This document shows, in pieces, positions 35,577 through 45,539 of a DNA stretch of 64,000 bases. A program made the position numbers and the translations under genes. Position 1 is the first letter of the stretch. Each line of letters opens with the position of its first letter. The stretch spans positions 62,001 to 126,000 of the forward strand of contig NZ_QMHO01000009.1 of NCBI RefSeq assembly GCF_003313505.1, given 5' to 3'. Below the pieces are notes generated by a model. The model worked only from the letters and a program-made list of their open reading frames with translations. It made no database searches and was not told where the DNA came from. Origin of the DNA: Pedobacter nanyangensis. GTDB taxonomy: Bacteria > Bacteroidota > Bacteroidia > Sphingobacteriales > Sphingobacteriaceae.

Positions 35577-37175
35577 CTACCAACCTTCGTTCTGGATTAA
35601 TTTTGGATTAACGCCTATTTCGTACGCTGGAATTGGCCATATTACATCTCTTTGAGTGGCATTTCTATAGTAGTTGGTCATCGAAACGTACAGGGTGTTG
35701 GTACCTGATGGCGCTTCGGTCAATCGGGCTTTCATGCTATCGTAAAATATTCCCCAACGTACCAGGTCATTTTTACGCAACGACTCAAAACATAGTTCTC
35801 TGGCCCGCTCATTCCTTATTTCGTTTTTAAACGACAAATAATCCATTCCATTTAAATCTGCTGCAGTAGCCCCAACTGAATTAATGTCGAGCCCTTTTGC
35901 TCTCCTTCTCACCTGATTGATATATTTATAGGCGTTATTGGGATTTTTTTCTACTTCATTAATGGCTTCGGCATACATTAAAAGCACATCCGAATAGCGT
36001 AATAGTGGAAAATTGATGGGTGTTTGGGTGTTGGTTTTGGGCTGGACTTTTTCATATTCTCGTCTATATTTCCCGCAAAACCTCTCGATAATTAAGTTGG
36101 CAGAAGTAAAGTCGACCTTGCCGTTATCGGCATATCTGTAGGCAGAAATGGCCCAGTCTCTACGTAAATCATCGGTATCATATAACCTATAGAGCCAAGG
36201 ATGCGGGCGTACGATACCTTGCGAAAACCCCCAGTTTGCCGTACCAGTTGCCGAATAGGCTATTCCGTTAAGGATACCTACGGCGCCACCCGTGGTATTG
36301 TAAACTCCAGTACCATTTCCCCAAAACTCCACTTCAAAAATGCTTTCTTTAAGGTCATATTTATCTTCTGCATAATTGATAAACACTTGGCCATAGGAAG
36401 AATTTAATTGATGATAGCCTAAATCAATTACCTTTTTGGCCCATTTTGCAGCCTCATCATAACGGGAGGTTTCGTTTAAGGGGTTGCCCGCCATGTACAA
36501 ATTTACCCTAGCCAGGATGCCCCAAACGGTTGATTTGGATATGCGTCCGGAAGATCCTGCCGCTGTGATGTCGGGCACCAAATCTGCGGCACGCTCCATG
36601 TCTAGCAAAATTTGTGCATAAACTTCTCTGGCAGAAGATCGGGGCAATTGAATAACCTCGTTTTCGCTGGAAATGGGCGGATCCAACACCAATGGAACGC
36701 CTCCAAATCTGGAAACGAGCATAAAAAAATAATACCCGCGTAAAAAGAGTGCCTGGCCTTTGATCTGGGCTCTTTTGGTTTCATCAATGTCTATGGCTGA
36801 ATTATCTATACTTTTAAGCAATAAATTTGCCCTGCTTACCCCTCTGTATATTGCTCGCCAATGGTTCAACAACTTGTCGTCGGTAGTGTTTACCACGTAA
36901 TATGACATGGTACCATTATCGGTTGGAAAATGCATAAAACCTTCGTCGGCCTCCAGCCCCATCCTGCCCTGCATACTGTTTCCGTAGGTATATGTTTCGG
37001 CCAAAATAGCGTACACCCCCCTAAGAGCGATATCCAACTGCTCGGCATTTTTATAATAATTTTCCGTTGATACCACATAAGCATCTGGTTTTACATCTAA
37101 AAACTTACTACACGAAGTACATGTTAAAACCAAAGCAAAAAATGGCAACAATAATATCTTTTGTGTTTTTCTCAT
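35577..37175 (-). CDS. SusD/RagB-family glycan-binding lipoprotein, PUL A
   Basis: The 532-residue product has a lipobox (LVLTCTSC), then KFLDVKPDAYVVSTENYYKN, the usual SusD start. TPR-like helices include AQIKGQALFLRGYYFFMLVSRFGGVPL. The C-terminal RagB region has RNERARELCFESLRKNDLVRWG and IPAYEIGVNPKLIQNEGW, the standard ending. It forms the lid of the SusC barrel in the outer membrane. The gene follows susC by 20 bases. The length is typical. Confidence 0.96.
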   Translation of the reverse strand: MRKTQKILLLPFFALVLTCTSCSKFLDVKPDAYVVSTENYYKNAEQLDIALRGVYAILAETYTYGNSMQGRMGLEADEGFMHFPTDNGTMSYYVVNTTDDKLLNHWRAIYRGVSRANLLLKSIDNSAIDIDETKRAQIKGQALFLRGYYFFMLVSRFGGVPLVLDPPISSENEVIQLPRSSAREVYAQILLDMERAADLVPDITAAGSSGRISKSTVWGILARVNLYMAGNPLNETSRYDEAAKWAKKVIDLGYHQLNSSYGQVFINYAEDKYDLKESIFEVEFWGNGTGVYNTTGGAVGILNGIAYSATGTANWGFSQGIVRPHPWLYRLYDTDDLRRDWAISAYRYADNGKVDFTSANLIIERFCGKYRREYEKVQPKTNTQTPINFPLLRYSDVLLMYAEAINEVEKNPNNAYKYINQVRRRAKGLDINSVGATAADLNGMDYLSFKNEIRNERARELCFESLRKNDLVRWGIFYDSMKARLTEAPSGTNTLYVSMTNYYRNATQRDVIWPIPAYEIGVNPKLIQNEGW

Positions 37176-37195
37176 CTGTCTATAGTTTTATAGCA

Positions 37196-40100
37196 TTAAA
37201 AATTTGCCTTTACCCCTGCGGTAACCGTGAGGTTTCTGGGATAGGACGAATAGTCAAACCCTGGTGTAAGCGTAGAGTTCCTTACCGAAACTTCTGGGTC
37301 GTAGCCCGTGTAGCTGGTCCAGGTGTATAAATTTTGGGCAGCGCCATAAACTTCAAGCGACTTTAATTTTCCGCGCCACTTTTTGGGAAAGGCATAAGAT
37401 AGTTGAACTGTTTTTAACCTGAGGTAAGAACCGTCTTCAATAATTTTGCTCGAATATCTACCCTTGGGGCCAAAACCTCCCGTCCTGTAGTTTTCATTTG
37501 TTGGGTTTTGGGGTGTCCATCTATTGGTATAGGAAGCAAACTGGTTTAAATTGAGTCGGTTGCCCATGTTACCCTCAAAAGCCAATCTGTTAGCATTGAT
37601 AATATCATTACCATAATTCCATTGAAAGAATACGTTTAAGCTAAATCCTTTATAAGAGATATTGTTGTTAAAACCTCCATAATGCACGGGCAATCCTCTG
37701 CCAATGGGCACCATATCCTTTTCGTTTACTACGCCATCTTTGTTGAAATCAACGTATTTGATATCTCCTGGCTGCACACTGGTGTTGCCATTGGTAGGAA
37801 TACCTGCCTTTAGCACATAGGAAGTACCGATGAGGTCAAAATCGCTGTATTGGTAGTTTCCGTCCCATTTGTACCCGTATAACGTTGCCGCAGGCCCGCC
37901 TACGTTGGCAATGTAGGAAAACGATCCGTTGTAATCGCCGGTAAAGGCTACCCACGAAAGCATATTGGTTTGTCCTTCGGCAAGTTTTAAGATCTTGTTT
38001 CGGTTAAAACTGATGTTGAATGAAGTTTCCCAAGAAAAATCCTTGTTTTGAATATTGATGGTATTAATGGAAATTTCAAATCCGGTATTCCTAACGGCAC
38101 CTACATTTTTCATTACCGTACCAAAACCCGTAGCTAATGGCACATTTGCGTTCAATAGCAGGTCAGTGGTTTTTTTGTTGTAATAGTCGGCCGTTAGGTT
38201 TATCCTGTTTTTGAACAAAGAAATGTCGTAGCCAATATCAAGTTGGGCGGTAGTTTCCCACTTTAGGTTTTGGTTGCCCATACTGTTAATAACTGCGGCA
38301 TATTTGGGTTCTTCATTCCCAAAAGAATAATAATCGCCTATCAAAATGGTCTGAAATCTCGAAAAATCACTTATTCGGTTGTTTCCAGTGATGCCATAAC
38401 TCACCCTCAATTTGGCCTCGTTAACCATTTTTAAGTTTTTCAGGAAATTTTCTCTGCCCATTTGCCAAGAAAAAGCAGCAGAAGGGAAAAATCCCCATCT
38501 ATTTGACGGTGAAAATTTGGAAGAACCATCGGTCCTTAGGGAGGCGGTAAACAGATATTTGGACTTGAAATTATAATTTATCCTTCCTAAAAAAGACGCT
38601 AAGGTATTTTTAAAAAGTTCTGATTTTACGCTTTTTGGGATCCCGAAATCAAGTGCTCTTATCCCTAATTCTTCATTGGTAACCCTATCTGTTTCAAAAC
38701 CAAAGCTTTCAATACTGGTTCCTTGCAGTGTGAAGGCTGCTATGGCATCAAAATAATGGTCTTTGTTGATTCTTTTTTTGTAGGCCAGCCTATTCTCATT
38801 TACCCAGCTGCCCAACTCGATATCTCCATAGGTGCCATTAGCACCATTGGGGTTCCAATTTGATACAATACCTTTATATGTTCTTGAATTATTAAATGTT
38901 TGGCTTTTGGTAAACCTCTGGTTATAACCTGCCCTAACGTTAAAGCTAAAGTCTTTGCTGATGTCATAATTTAAACTTGAATTGATGTACAAATCTGACC
39001 TGGTTTCTTGCCTGATTTCATTTTTGGTTGAAATCAGGGGGTTCATTAAAAACAACGCATTTTCATCTTCTGGATCAATTAGTTCATTTACAATATCAGC
39101 GGTGCTGCTTACTGGCCTGTAACCCAAAATCCGATAGAGCAGATAAGAAGCATACGAATTGGAGCTGGATTTCATTTCCGACGCCTTGGAGCCATAATTC
39201 TTATCCTTTGCGTAGTTAATATTGATACTGGCCTTGAGTTTTTTGCTGATGGTTTGCTCTACGGTTGCTCGTCCCTGAATTCTGTTAAAACCCGAGTTAA
39301 TGATAATCCCGTTTTGGTTGGCATACGAACCAGAAAACGAGTATTTGGTCAGATCGTTTGAACCTCTTATCGAAAGGTTATGGTTGTGCATGATTGCTTG
39401 CCTAAACAAAAGAGCTTGCCAATCGATATCATTGGCTGTTTTATAATTGTCCAATGTCATTCCTGGTTTGTCCAAATAAAGCTGTTTGCTTCCCTCTGGG
39501 CTCATTTCCAACTGATATTTAACAAATTCATAGGGATCCATCATCTCCATATTTTTGGTGGCGTGCTGCACACCAAAATAACCATCGTAAGCTATTTGTG
39601 GCGGCCCCACTTTGCCTTTCTTGGTTTCAATGATAATTACACCGTTGGCACCCCTTGAACCATAAATAGCCGTGGCAGAGGCATCTTTCAGGATCGATAT
39701 TTTTTCAATTTCTTCGGGGTTAATAGCGGAGCTGGAAAAATCCTCCATGGGAAATCCATCTATTACGTACAAAGGGGCATTGCTTTGTGTTAACGAATTG
39801 CCGCCCCTGATTACAATATTCATTTCAGCGCCAGGCTGCCCCTCGCTTGAGCTAACCTGTACCCCAGCAATCCGTCCGGCCAAAGCCTGATCGAAAGTAG
39901 TTACAGGAGCTTTTTGTAGGTCGGCAACTTTCACTTCGGCAACCGAACCCGTGAGGTCCCCTCTTTTTACTTCGCCATAGCCAATAATTACCACCTGGTT
40001 TAAATCAGTTTGCTGTGGCTTTAAAGCAAGGTTTAAAGTAGCATTGGCGCTCACAGCTCTTTCTTGGGTTTCATAGCCCACATAGGAAAAAACTAATACG

Positions 40101-40633
40101 GCACTACTTGTAGAACTTCTAATTTTATACGCCCCATTGGCATCAGTAACCGTAGCCGTGCTGGTACCTTTTAGCCTTACGCCAACTCCAATAAATGGAT
40201 TGCCTTTTTCATCGGTAACCTTACCCTGTATTACAATTTCTTTCTGTAAGCTAATTGCAACCGTGTGTTGTTTGGGCTTAATTACCACAATTTTCTTGTC
40301 TATACTATAAGTAAGCGGCTGGCCACCCAGGCTGTGCTTAAGTGCATTCTCTAAAGTTTCATTTACAAAATTCACATTAACGTTTTTGGTGTCTTTAAGG
40401 TCATCTTCTTGATATAAAAAGCCATAGCCTGTTTGTTTCCTAATTTCTTTGAACAAGGCTTTAAGGCTGATATTATTGGCCTTGATATTGACAGATTGCG
40501 CATAGGTTGATGCGCTTACCTGCATAAAGGCGGCCAACATTAAAATCAAAATCATCTTCATAGCTAATAGATATGGTTTTAAAGAAGCATGACAAAAACC
40601 GCTGCAAATATTTGCAGTATTTTTTTTATACAT
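37196..40633 (-). CDS. SusC/RagA TonB-dependent transporter with STN domain, PUL A
   Basis: The 1145-residue product has a long pre-sequence common for SusC proteins in this family, then a signal peptide (ILMLAAFMQVSASTYA-Q). It carries a secretin/TonB N-terminal STN domain (about 48-115), a carboxypeptidase-regulatory-like domain (about 130-210, VIQGKVTDEKGNPFIGVGV), a plug with GYGEVKRGDLTGSV and DASATAIYGSRGANGVIII, and a 22-strand barrel ending TVTAGVKANF. STN-bearing SusC proteins pass a signal to a FecR anti-sigma factor, and FecR and sigma genes lie just upstream. Imported substrate unknown. It is clearly paralogous to the PUL B SusC at 52730. Confidence 0.96.
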   Translation of the reverse strand: MYKKNTANICSGFCHASLKPYLLAMKMILILMLAAFMQVSASTYAQSVNIKANNISLKALFKEIRKQTGYGFLYQEDDLKDTKNVNVNFVNETLENALKHSLGGQPLTYSIDKKIVVIKPKQHTVAISLQKEIVIQGKVTDEKGNPFIGVGVRLKGTSTATVTDANGAYKIRSSTSSAVLVFSYVGYETQERAVSANATLNLALKPQQTDLNQVVIIGYGEVKRGDLTGSVAEVKVADLQKAPVTTFDQALAGRIAGVQVSSSEGQPGAEMNIVIRGGNSLTQSNAPLYVIDGFPMEDFSSSAINPEEIEKISILKDASATAIYGSRGANGVIIIETKKGKVGPPQIAYDGYFGVQHATKNMEMMDPYEFVKYQLEMSPEGSKQLYLDKPGMTLDNYKTANDIDWQALLFRQAIMHNHNLSIRGSNDLTKYSFSGSYANQNGIIINSGFNRIQGRATVEQTISKKLKASININYAKDKNYGSKASEMKSSSNSYASYLLYRILGYRPVSSTADIVNELIDPEDENALFLMNPLISTKNEIRQETRSDLYINSSLNYDISKDFSFNVRAGYNQRFTKSQTFNNSRTYKGIVSNWNPNGANGTYGDIELGSWVNENRLAYKKRINKDHYFDAIAAFTLQGTSIESFGFETDRVTNEELGIRALDFGIPKSVKSELFKNTLASFLGRINYNFKSKYLFTASLRTDGSSKFSPSNRWGFFPSAAFSWQMGRENFLKNLKMVNEAKLRVSYGITGNNRISDFSRFQTILIGDYYSFGNEEPKYAAVINSMGNQNLKWETTAQLDIGYDISLFKNRINLTADYYNKKTTDLLLNANVPLATGFGTVMKNVGAVRNTGFEISINTINIQNKDFSWETSFNISFNRNKILKLAEGQTNMLSWVAFTGDYNGSFSYIANVGGPAATLYGYKWDGNYQYSDFDLIGTSYVLKAGIPTNGNTSVQPGDIKYVDFNKDGVVNEKDMVPIGRGLPVHYGGFNNNISYKGFSLNVFFQWNYGNDIINANRLAFEGNMGNRLNLNQFASYTNRWTPQNPTNENYRTGGFGPKGRYSSKIIEDGSYLRLKTVQLSYAFPKKWRGKLKSLEVYGAAQNLYTWTSYTGYDPEVSVRNSTLTPGFDYSSYPRNLTVTAGVKANF

Positions 40634-40765
40634 TTGAATATCAGGTTTAGTTAATATTTGGTTCTCTTATCAAATGGACGATTACCTGTTTTGCCTCTAT
40701 ATGGCAACAAAAATCAGGGGCGGGCCAACGCCTCTGGTTTTCTGGTAATCGAAAGGGTGTTTATT

Positions 40766-41923
40766 TTACCGCATCACGATTATCCTCCTTCCCTCAACTT
40801 TAAAGCTCACGTTACCGAAGCTTTCCATATGTTTCAACAAATCGTTAATGCTAGCACTACGTGGAAAAGCTCCACCAAATTTTTGCTTGGTTATTTCTCC
40901 CCTATAGCTGACATCTACATCGTACCAGCGTGAGAGTACGTTCATGATCGACTGTATATCTTCATTTTCGAATACGAAATAGCCATTTTTCCATGCTAAG
41001 GCTTCCTCTACATCTACTTTTTCAATCATTAAAGGGTTATGAAGACTTGTAATGGCCTGCTGTGCTGGCTTGATGATCATTGCCTTTAACGGTTGATGTA
41101 ACGGGGTTACCTTAACACTGCCCTCTAATAAGGTGGTTGCTATTTCGCTATCGTTGCTATAGGCCTTTATGTTAAAATGCGTACCCAAAACTTCTATCTG
41201 TTGTCCTTTTCCATTCCCTAAAGTATTGGTGATTACTATAAAAGGCATTTTTTTCCGGCCTTTAAGGTTCAATGACGCCACTTCGAAATAAGCCTCTCCC
41301 GTTAATTCTACCATTCGCTTATCGCCCGAAAAATGCGATGGATATTTAATACTGGAAGCAGAATTGAGCCAAACTTTTGTTCCATCTGGCAATTGCACCT
41401 GGTATTGTCCGCCCCTGGGGGTTTCCAAAGTATTCGTGGAAATAGCGTTACCAGTTGCCCCATGATCAAGATAGGTCAATTGGCCATCGCCATGCTTAAT
41501 AATACTTACCCCCTGCTGTTCTGCTAAATTGCCGTTCTCTGCACTATCCAGCACAAGCTTTCGGCCGTCGGAAAGGGTTAGCATGGCCTTATTACTGCCA
41601 GGCAATATCTCATGGGATGTTTTTACAGCTACATTTGTGTTATTTTTGGCTTCCTGTTTTTTGAACCATACCAATCCAACCCCCACGCAAAGCAATAATG
41701 AAGCGGCTACCGCCACTCGAGGCCACCATTTGACAGTCTTTTTTTCTACCAGTTGACGCTGCAATTGGGCAAACCCAATATTTACCTCATAAAGTAAGTC
41801 CTCAGAGGTTAAATCAGAAGGCGGTGTTTTATAGTTAAGATACCAACTTTCTACCACGGCCTTTTCTTCGGGGGTAGCAAGTCCGGCATTATATTTCTCT
41901 AGCAGTTCTTCTGCGTTCTTCAT
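40766..41923 (-). CDS. FecR-family anti-sigma factor, PUL A
   Basis: The 385-residue product has a cytoplasmic N-terminal sigma-binding region (LLEKYNAGLATPEEKAVVES), one transmembrane helix (about residues 67-87, VAVAASLLLCVGVGLVWF) and a periplasmic FecR domain (TPRGGQYQVQLPDGTKVWLN, SGDKRMVELTGEAYFEV). A C-terminal DUF4974-type domain (KNGYFVFENEDIQSIMNVLS) follows. It controls the sigma factor encoded 78 bases upstream in response to the STN domain of SusC, encoded 132 bases downstream. Confidence 0.95.
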   Translation of the reverse strand: MKNAEELLEKYNAGLATPEEKAVVESWYLNYKTPPSDLTSEDLLYEVNIGFAQLQRQLVEKKTVKWWPRVAVAASLLLCVGVGLVWFKKQEAKNNTNVAVKTSHEILPGSNKAMLTLSDGRKLVLDSAENGNLAEQQGVSIIKHGDGQLTYLDHGATGNAISTNTLETPRGGQYQVQLPDGTKVWLNSASSIKYPSHFSGDKRMVELTGEAYFEVASLNLKGRKKMPFIVITNTLGNGKGQQIEVLGTHFNIKAYSNDSEIATTLLEGSVKVTPLHQPLKAMIIKPAQQAITSLHNPLMIEKVDVEEALAWKNGYFVFENEDIQSIMNVLSRWYDVDVSYRGEITKQKFGGAFPRSASINDLLKHMESFGNVSFKVEGRRIIVMR

Positions 41924-42001
41924 ACATTAATATGCGATGTGGTCAGTATATTTGGCTATTTATATACTAAACACGCAACTTAGGGGCAGAGGGTATATGA
42001 A

Positions 42002-42571
42002 TTAAAAAAAAATGGAAAAAATGTGAGCGCCCAGTTTTGTCCTCAATATTCGGAGGGCACTGCGTACCTGGGTGCGTACGGTGTGGGGGCTTATATGGAG
42101 CTCGTCGGCAATTTGCTGATGGCTCATTTCCAGGTTACGGCTCATTTCAAAAATCAGTTTCATTTGGGGAGGTAAAGCGGCTACTTCCTTTTCAACCAAG
42201 GCAATCAATTCCTTTTCCCTAAGCTTTTCATCTGTTAGGCTAACTCCCCGGTCCATAAAAGTTTGTAGAGACGCCAGATAAGCTTCCCTTACTTTCTGGT
42301 TTCGATAGGTGTTGAGTACCCTATTTCTCACCAGTGTGTACAAATAGGACGATAAATTGGTATCTTCTGCCAATTGGGTACGCTTGTTCCAAAGGGTAAC
42401 CAATGCTTCCTGTATAATATCGCGTACCTCTTCCCTATCGGGCAGCCTTCTATAAACGTGACTGTACAAAAGCCCATAAAAGCGTCGATATATCTCGTCC
42501 ATTACCTCGGTTCTACCCAATCTTAAATGATGGAGCAGCTCTTCGTTGCTTTGGCTTTCATACTTGTACAT
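42002..42571 (-). CDS. ECF RNA polymerase sigma factor, PUL A
   Basis: The 189-residue product (ATG at 42571; the open frame extends 60 bases further upstream without support) has sigma region 2 (YRRFYGLLYSHVYRRLPDREEVRDIIQEAL, given here in two parts: up to HVYRRL and the DIIQEALVTLWNKR segment) and region 4 (LPPQMKLIFEMSRN, QQIADELHISPHTVRTQV). It belongs to the FecI/SigX-like Bacteroidota group paired with FecR proteins. The pair should switch on the SusCD genes downstream. It is divergent from the PUL B sigma factor gene, with 384 bases between. Confidence 0.95.
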   Translation of the reverse strand: MYKYESQSNEELLHHLRLGRTEVMDEIYRRFYGLLYSHVYRRLPDREEVRDIIQEALVTLWNKRTQLAEDTNLSSYLYTLVRNRVLNTYRNQKVREAYLASLQTFMDRGVSLTDEKLREKELIALVEKEVAALPPQMKLIFEMSRNLEMSHQQIADELHISPHTVRTQVRSALRILRTKLGAHIFSIFF

Positions 42572-42955
42572 CTGGTTTGTTCTTCCTAGCAAAGATATTA
42601 TTCCTGGCAAAGAAAACAAGTTGATAGGCAATTAGACATGATATTACTTTATCATTAGGAACACACCAAAAAGAGCAATAAAAATTAACGGGGCGGGTGC
42701 CGATTTTGGCCCACCACATCCTGTTTTACAACAGTTTAAACGTATTGATTGGTTCTAGCGCTCAAGCAAAAGCAGAAAATTTTATTTTAAATAACGCTCG
42801 ATATAAGATAACATCATATATAAAAATGATAAAAACAGCCAACAACTCTCCCTAATCATCCGTCATATTTGTATATTAACCCACGTCGATAACCAATTTG
42901 TAAAAACTAAGCCTATCCCTAACCAATTTTAGAATGGGCAAGATTGTTGAATTGT
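42572..42955. promoter_or_regulatory. Intergenic region between the two divergent sigma genes
   Basis: This 384-base AT-rich region has no gene and must hold the promoters of both divergent sigma-FecR units. No operator-like repeat or confident promoter box was recognised. Confidence 0.4.
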
Positions 42956-43489
42956 ATGAACCATCAACCTGATGAGCAGTTGTTAGAACGGCTAAAAACA
43001 GGTGAATCGCGAGCTTATGATGCTATTTTCTTAAAGTATTATAAACTGCTTTGCGTGAACGCCTATTTTTACCTGCATGATGAACAGGAAGCCAAAGATT
43101 TGGTCCAGGCTTTCTTTTTGGAAATGTGGGAAAAGCAAATCTACATGCGCCTGAGCGGTGACATTAAAGGCTATCTATATCGGTCGGTACAAAACCGTTG
43201 TTTAAACCACCTGAAGAAAAGAGAGACCTTGGAAAAAAGACAGGAGGTTTATCAAGTCACGGAAAATGCTGCTTCCGATACCGATGAAGATATTGAACAC
43301 ACCTATGTAAAGCTGGACCATGCCATAGGCGAATTGCCAAACCAACGCAAAGAAGCCCTAAAGTTGGTATATTTACAAAACAAAAAATACCAGGAAGCCG
43401 CTGATATTATGGGCATTAGCCTCAATTCACTAAAAACCCATTTGAAGATAGGGCTTAAAAATCTTCGTGAAGCTTTAAATTTATTTTGA
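42956..43489 (+). CDS. ECF RNA polymerase sigma factor, PUL B
   Basis: The 177-residue product (ATG at 42956) has sigma region 2 (YKLLCVNAYFYLHDEQEAKD, LVQAFFLEMWEK) and region 4 (LPNQRKEALKLVYLQNKKY, EAADIMGISLNSLKTHL). It is a FecI-like factor, fairly divergent from the PUL A factor. It is followed after 43 bases by its FecR partner. Expected targets are the PUL B genes downstream. An in-frame TTG 12 bases earlier is a less likely start. Confidence 0.94.
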   Translation: MNHQPDEQLLERLKTGESRAYDAIFLKYYKLLCVNAYFYLHDEQEAKDLVQAFFLEMWEKQIYMRLSGDIKGYLYRSVQNRCLNHLKKRETLEKRQEVYQVTENAASDTDEDIEHTYVKLDHAIGELPNQRKEALKLVYLQNKKYQEAADIMGISLNSLKTHLKIGLKNLREALNLF

Positions 43490-43532
43490 AAACTCTTAAC
43501 CTGTAATCGCCTTTTTGGTGTATTAAAAACAA

Positions 43533-44666
43533 ATGATAGCTGAACACGAATATATTCGCCAATTATTTCTAGAAAAGCTTGCTGGGACGATAAGCCCCGC
43601 AGATGACAGGATATTACAGCAGCTCATCACCAAAAATGAGGTCAATAAGGCGTTTTGGAATTCGCTTAATGAACAGCGCAAACAACTTAATGCCGAGCAA
43701 TTTGTTGCTGATTTGGATGAAGCCGCAGCTTTAAAAGCCTTGAAACAGCAGTTGCCTACCCGTAAATTACCTGTGTGGAAATATGTGGCCGCAGCGGCTA
43801 TTTTTATGGCCGTAGGTGCGGCCGTATGGATTAACCTGCCACATGATAAAAACAACTCCCTTGAAACAGCTACCCAAAAAACACCACCACTTGACCATAA
43901 AGCCATTCAATTGCAGTTGGACAACGGCGAAATATTAACACTGAACAAGCAAGACAAAAATGGGCTCATTGATGTTCATGATGTTAAAATCCGTACTTCT
44001 GAAAAAGGAATAGAAGCTATAAATGGCGGCAACGCCGATGCACAAACCACTTTATATGTCCCGGCCAAACAGGATTACCACATCACCTTATCAGATGGAA
44101 CCAAAGTTTGGCTCAACTCCGCCTCTAAACTACAGTTCCCTATTCGCTTTACTGGGCCATTAAGAGAAATCTATATGGAAGGAGAAGCCTATTTAGAAGT
44201 GGCCAAAAACGCCAATAAACCTTTTATTGTGCACACCAGAACAACAGCTATAAAGGTATTGGGCACCAAGTTTAACCTTAACACCTACGATGAGAACCTG
44301 ACCAAAACCTCTTTGGTGGAAGGAGCGGTACTCTTAACTTCTGATCAGAAATCAGTAAAACTGATGCCTGGCCAACAAGGCAACTTTAGCACTGGCAAAG
44401 GCTTTTCGGTAACTGCCTTTGACCAAGACCAAACCCTGGGCTGGATCAACGGGACTTACTATTTCCAAAACAATTCGCTAAAAGAAATTGCCAAGGTAAT
44501 TAACCGATGGTTTGATGTTGAAGTTGTTTTCGAAAATCCGCAATTGGCAAACTTCCGCTTGTCGGGTATGTTGGAAAAACAACAATTAGCAGCTTTTTTG
44601 AAAGATTTGGAGAGCGCCAGCGATATTGAAACCAAACTGGCCAACAACAAATTATACATTAAATAA
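43533..44666 (+). CDS. FecR-family anti-sigma factor, PUL B
   Basis: The 377-residue product has an N-terminal cytoplasmic region (FLEKLAGTISPADDRILQQL), a transmembrane helix near residues 78-98 (VAAAAIFMAVGAAVWINL), a FecR domain (TLSDGTKVWLNSASKLQFPI, YMEGEAYLEVAKN) and a C-terminal DUF4974-like domain (NGTYYFQNNSLKEIAKVINR). Unlike in PUL A, the STN-type SusC it should sense is not adjacent but lies five genes and 8 kb downstream (52730). Confidence 0.95.
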   Translation: MIAEHEYIRQLFLEKLAGTISPADDRILQQLITKNEVNKAFWNSLNEQRKQLNAEQFVADLDEAAALKALKQQLPTRKLPVWKYVAAAAIFMAVGAAVWINLPHDKNNSLETATQKTPPLDHKAIQLQLDNGEILTLNKQDKNGLIDVHDVKIRTSEKGIEAINGGNADAQTTLYVPAKQDYHITLSDGTKVWLNSASKLQFPIRFTGPLREIYMEGEAYLEVAKNANKPFIVHTRTTAIKVLGTKFNLNTYDENLTKTSLVEGAVLLTSDQKSVKLMPGQQGNFSTGKGFSVTAFDQDQTLGWINGTYYFQNNSLKEIAKVINRWFDVEVVFENPQLANFRLSGMLEKQQLAAFLKDLESASDIETKLANNKLYIK

Positions 44667-44736
44667 TTTTTATTTAGTTCACCCATTTTAACCAGGCCGA
44701 TGTATTTAAGGTAAGTAACCAAATATTAAATACATC

Positions 44737-45489
44737 ATGAAGAAACTATTACCTATTATTTTTGCGCTATGCGCAAACTATGCCCATGCGCAAATCTTCT
44801 CACAAAATTTTAGCAGCTCCAACAACAAGCGAACTTATATTGGTGGCGGAACAAACCAATTTGATGGGATAACGGATTTTAAAAACTCCAGAAGCAGTAT
44901 TGAAACGGAAAATGGCAACAGTTTCCTACGTTTCGACAAAATAGGCCCCTCATCAATCATTCTTTCGAAAAATACCCCTTTGGCAGGCAGTAACCACTTG
45001 GCTTTCGTCCAATTTAAGGTAAGAATATCAGCCCCTGAAAATACGGAGACCCCTCCAAACCAGTTGGCTGGCTTTTACTTGGGCGATGGGGATACCGATG
45101 CCTTTGAACACGGCAATACCGCAGGAGTTACCAACGATCATCTATTTGCTTTTGTAGGCCTTCGGATTTTAAAGGACGAAAGCAAGGCGTACCGTTTTTA
45201 TATCAGCTCGGTTCCGCAGAACAGCTACACCGGTTGGCAGAACATTACCTGGGTGGCCAATAAAACTGGGGCTCCGATAACTTTTTTGGCACCAAATGGG
45301 CAAAATTTCACCCTGCAAAACAACAAGCAAGCCATTTGGGTAGGCGACGTGCTGCAAATTGGCTCGGGTTCCCTAAATGGTGCGCAAACGGGCTTCAGCA
45401 AATTTAAGCTACGTTTTCCGGCAGATTACGCCAATGTGAAAGTAGACCTTGATGATTTGATGATCAGCAACGTGATTTCTACCAAATAA
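44737..45489 (+). CDS. Secreted protein, stand-alone copy of a repeated N-terminal domain
   Basis: The 250-residue product has a signal peptide (LLPIIFALCANYAHA-Q) and one domain of about 230 residues. Its start reads IFSQNFSSSNNKRTYIGGGT and the conserved features are a D/FDGITDFKNS segment, FLRFDKIGPSS, a YLGDGD motif, AIWVGD and a closing VKVDLDDLMISN. The same domain begins the next two proteins (45540 and 46883). The beta-strand pattern and the closing DLDDL motif suggest a jelly-roll, carbohydrate-binding-type fold, but this is inference; I recognise no named family. There is no T9SS tail or lipobox, so the expected location is the periplasm or medium. Confidence 0.75.
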   Translation: MKKLLPIIFALCANYAHAQIFSQNFSSSNNKRTYIGGGTNQFDGITDFKNSRSSIETENGNSFLRFDKIGPSSIILSKNTPLAGSNHLAFVQFKVRISAPENTETPPNQLAGFYLGDGDTDAFEHGNTAGVTNDHLFAFVGLRILKDESKAYRFYISSVPQNSYTGWQNITWVANKTGAPITFLAPNGQNFTLQNNKQAIWVGDVLQIGSGSLNGAQTGFSKFKLRFPADYANVKVDLDDLMISNVISTK

Positions 45490-45539
45490 CCGAATTTATG
45501 CCGTTTGGCTTTTTCAGAAAACATTAAAACCTTTTTACG

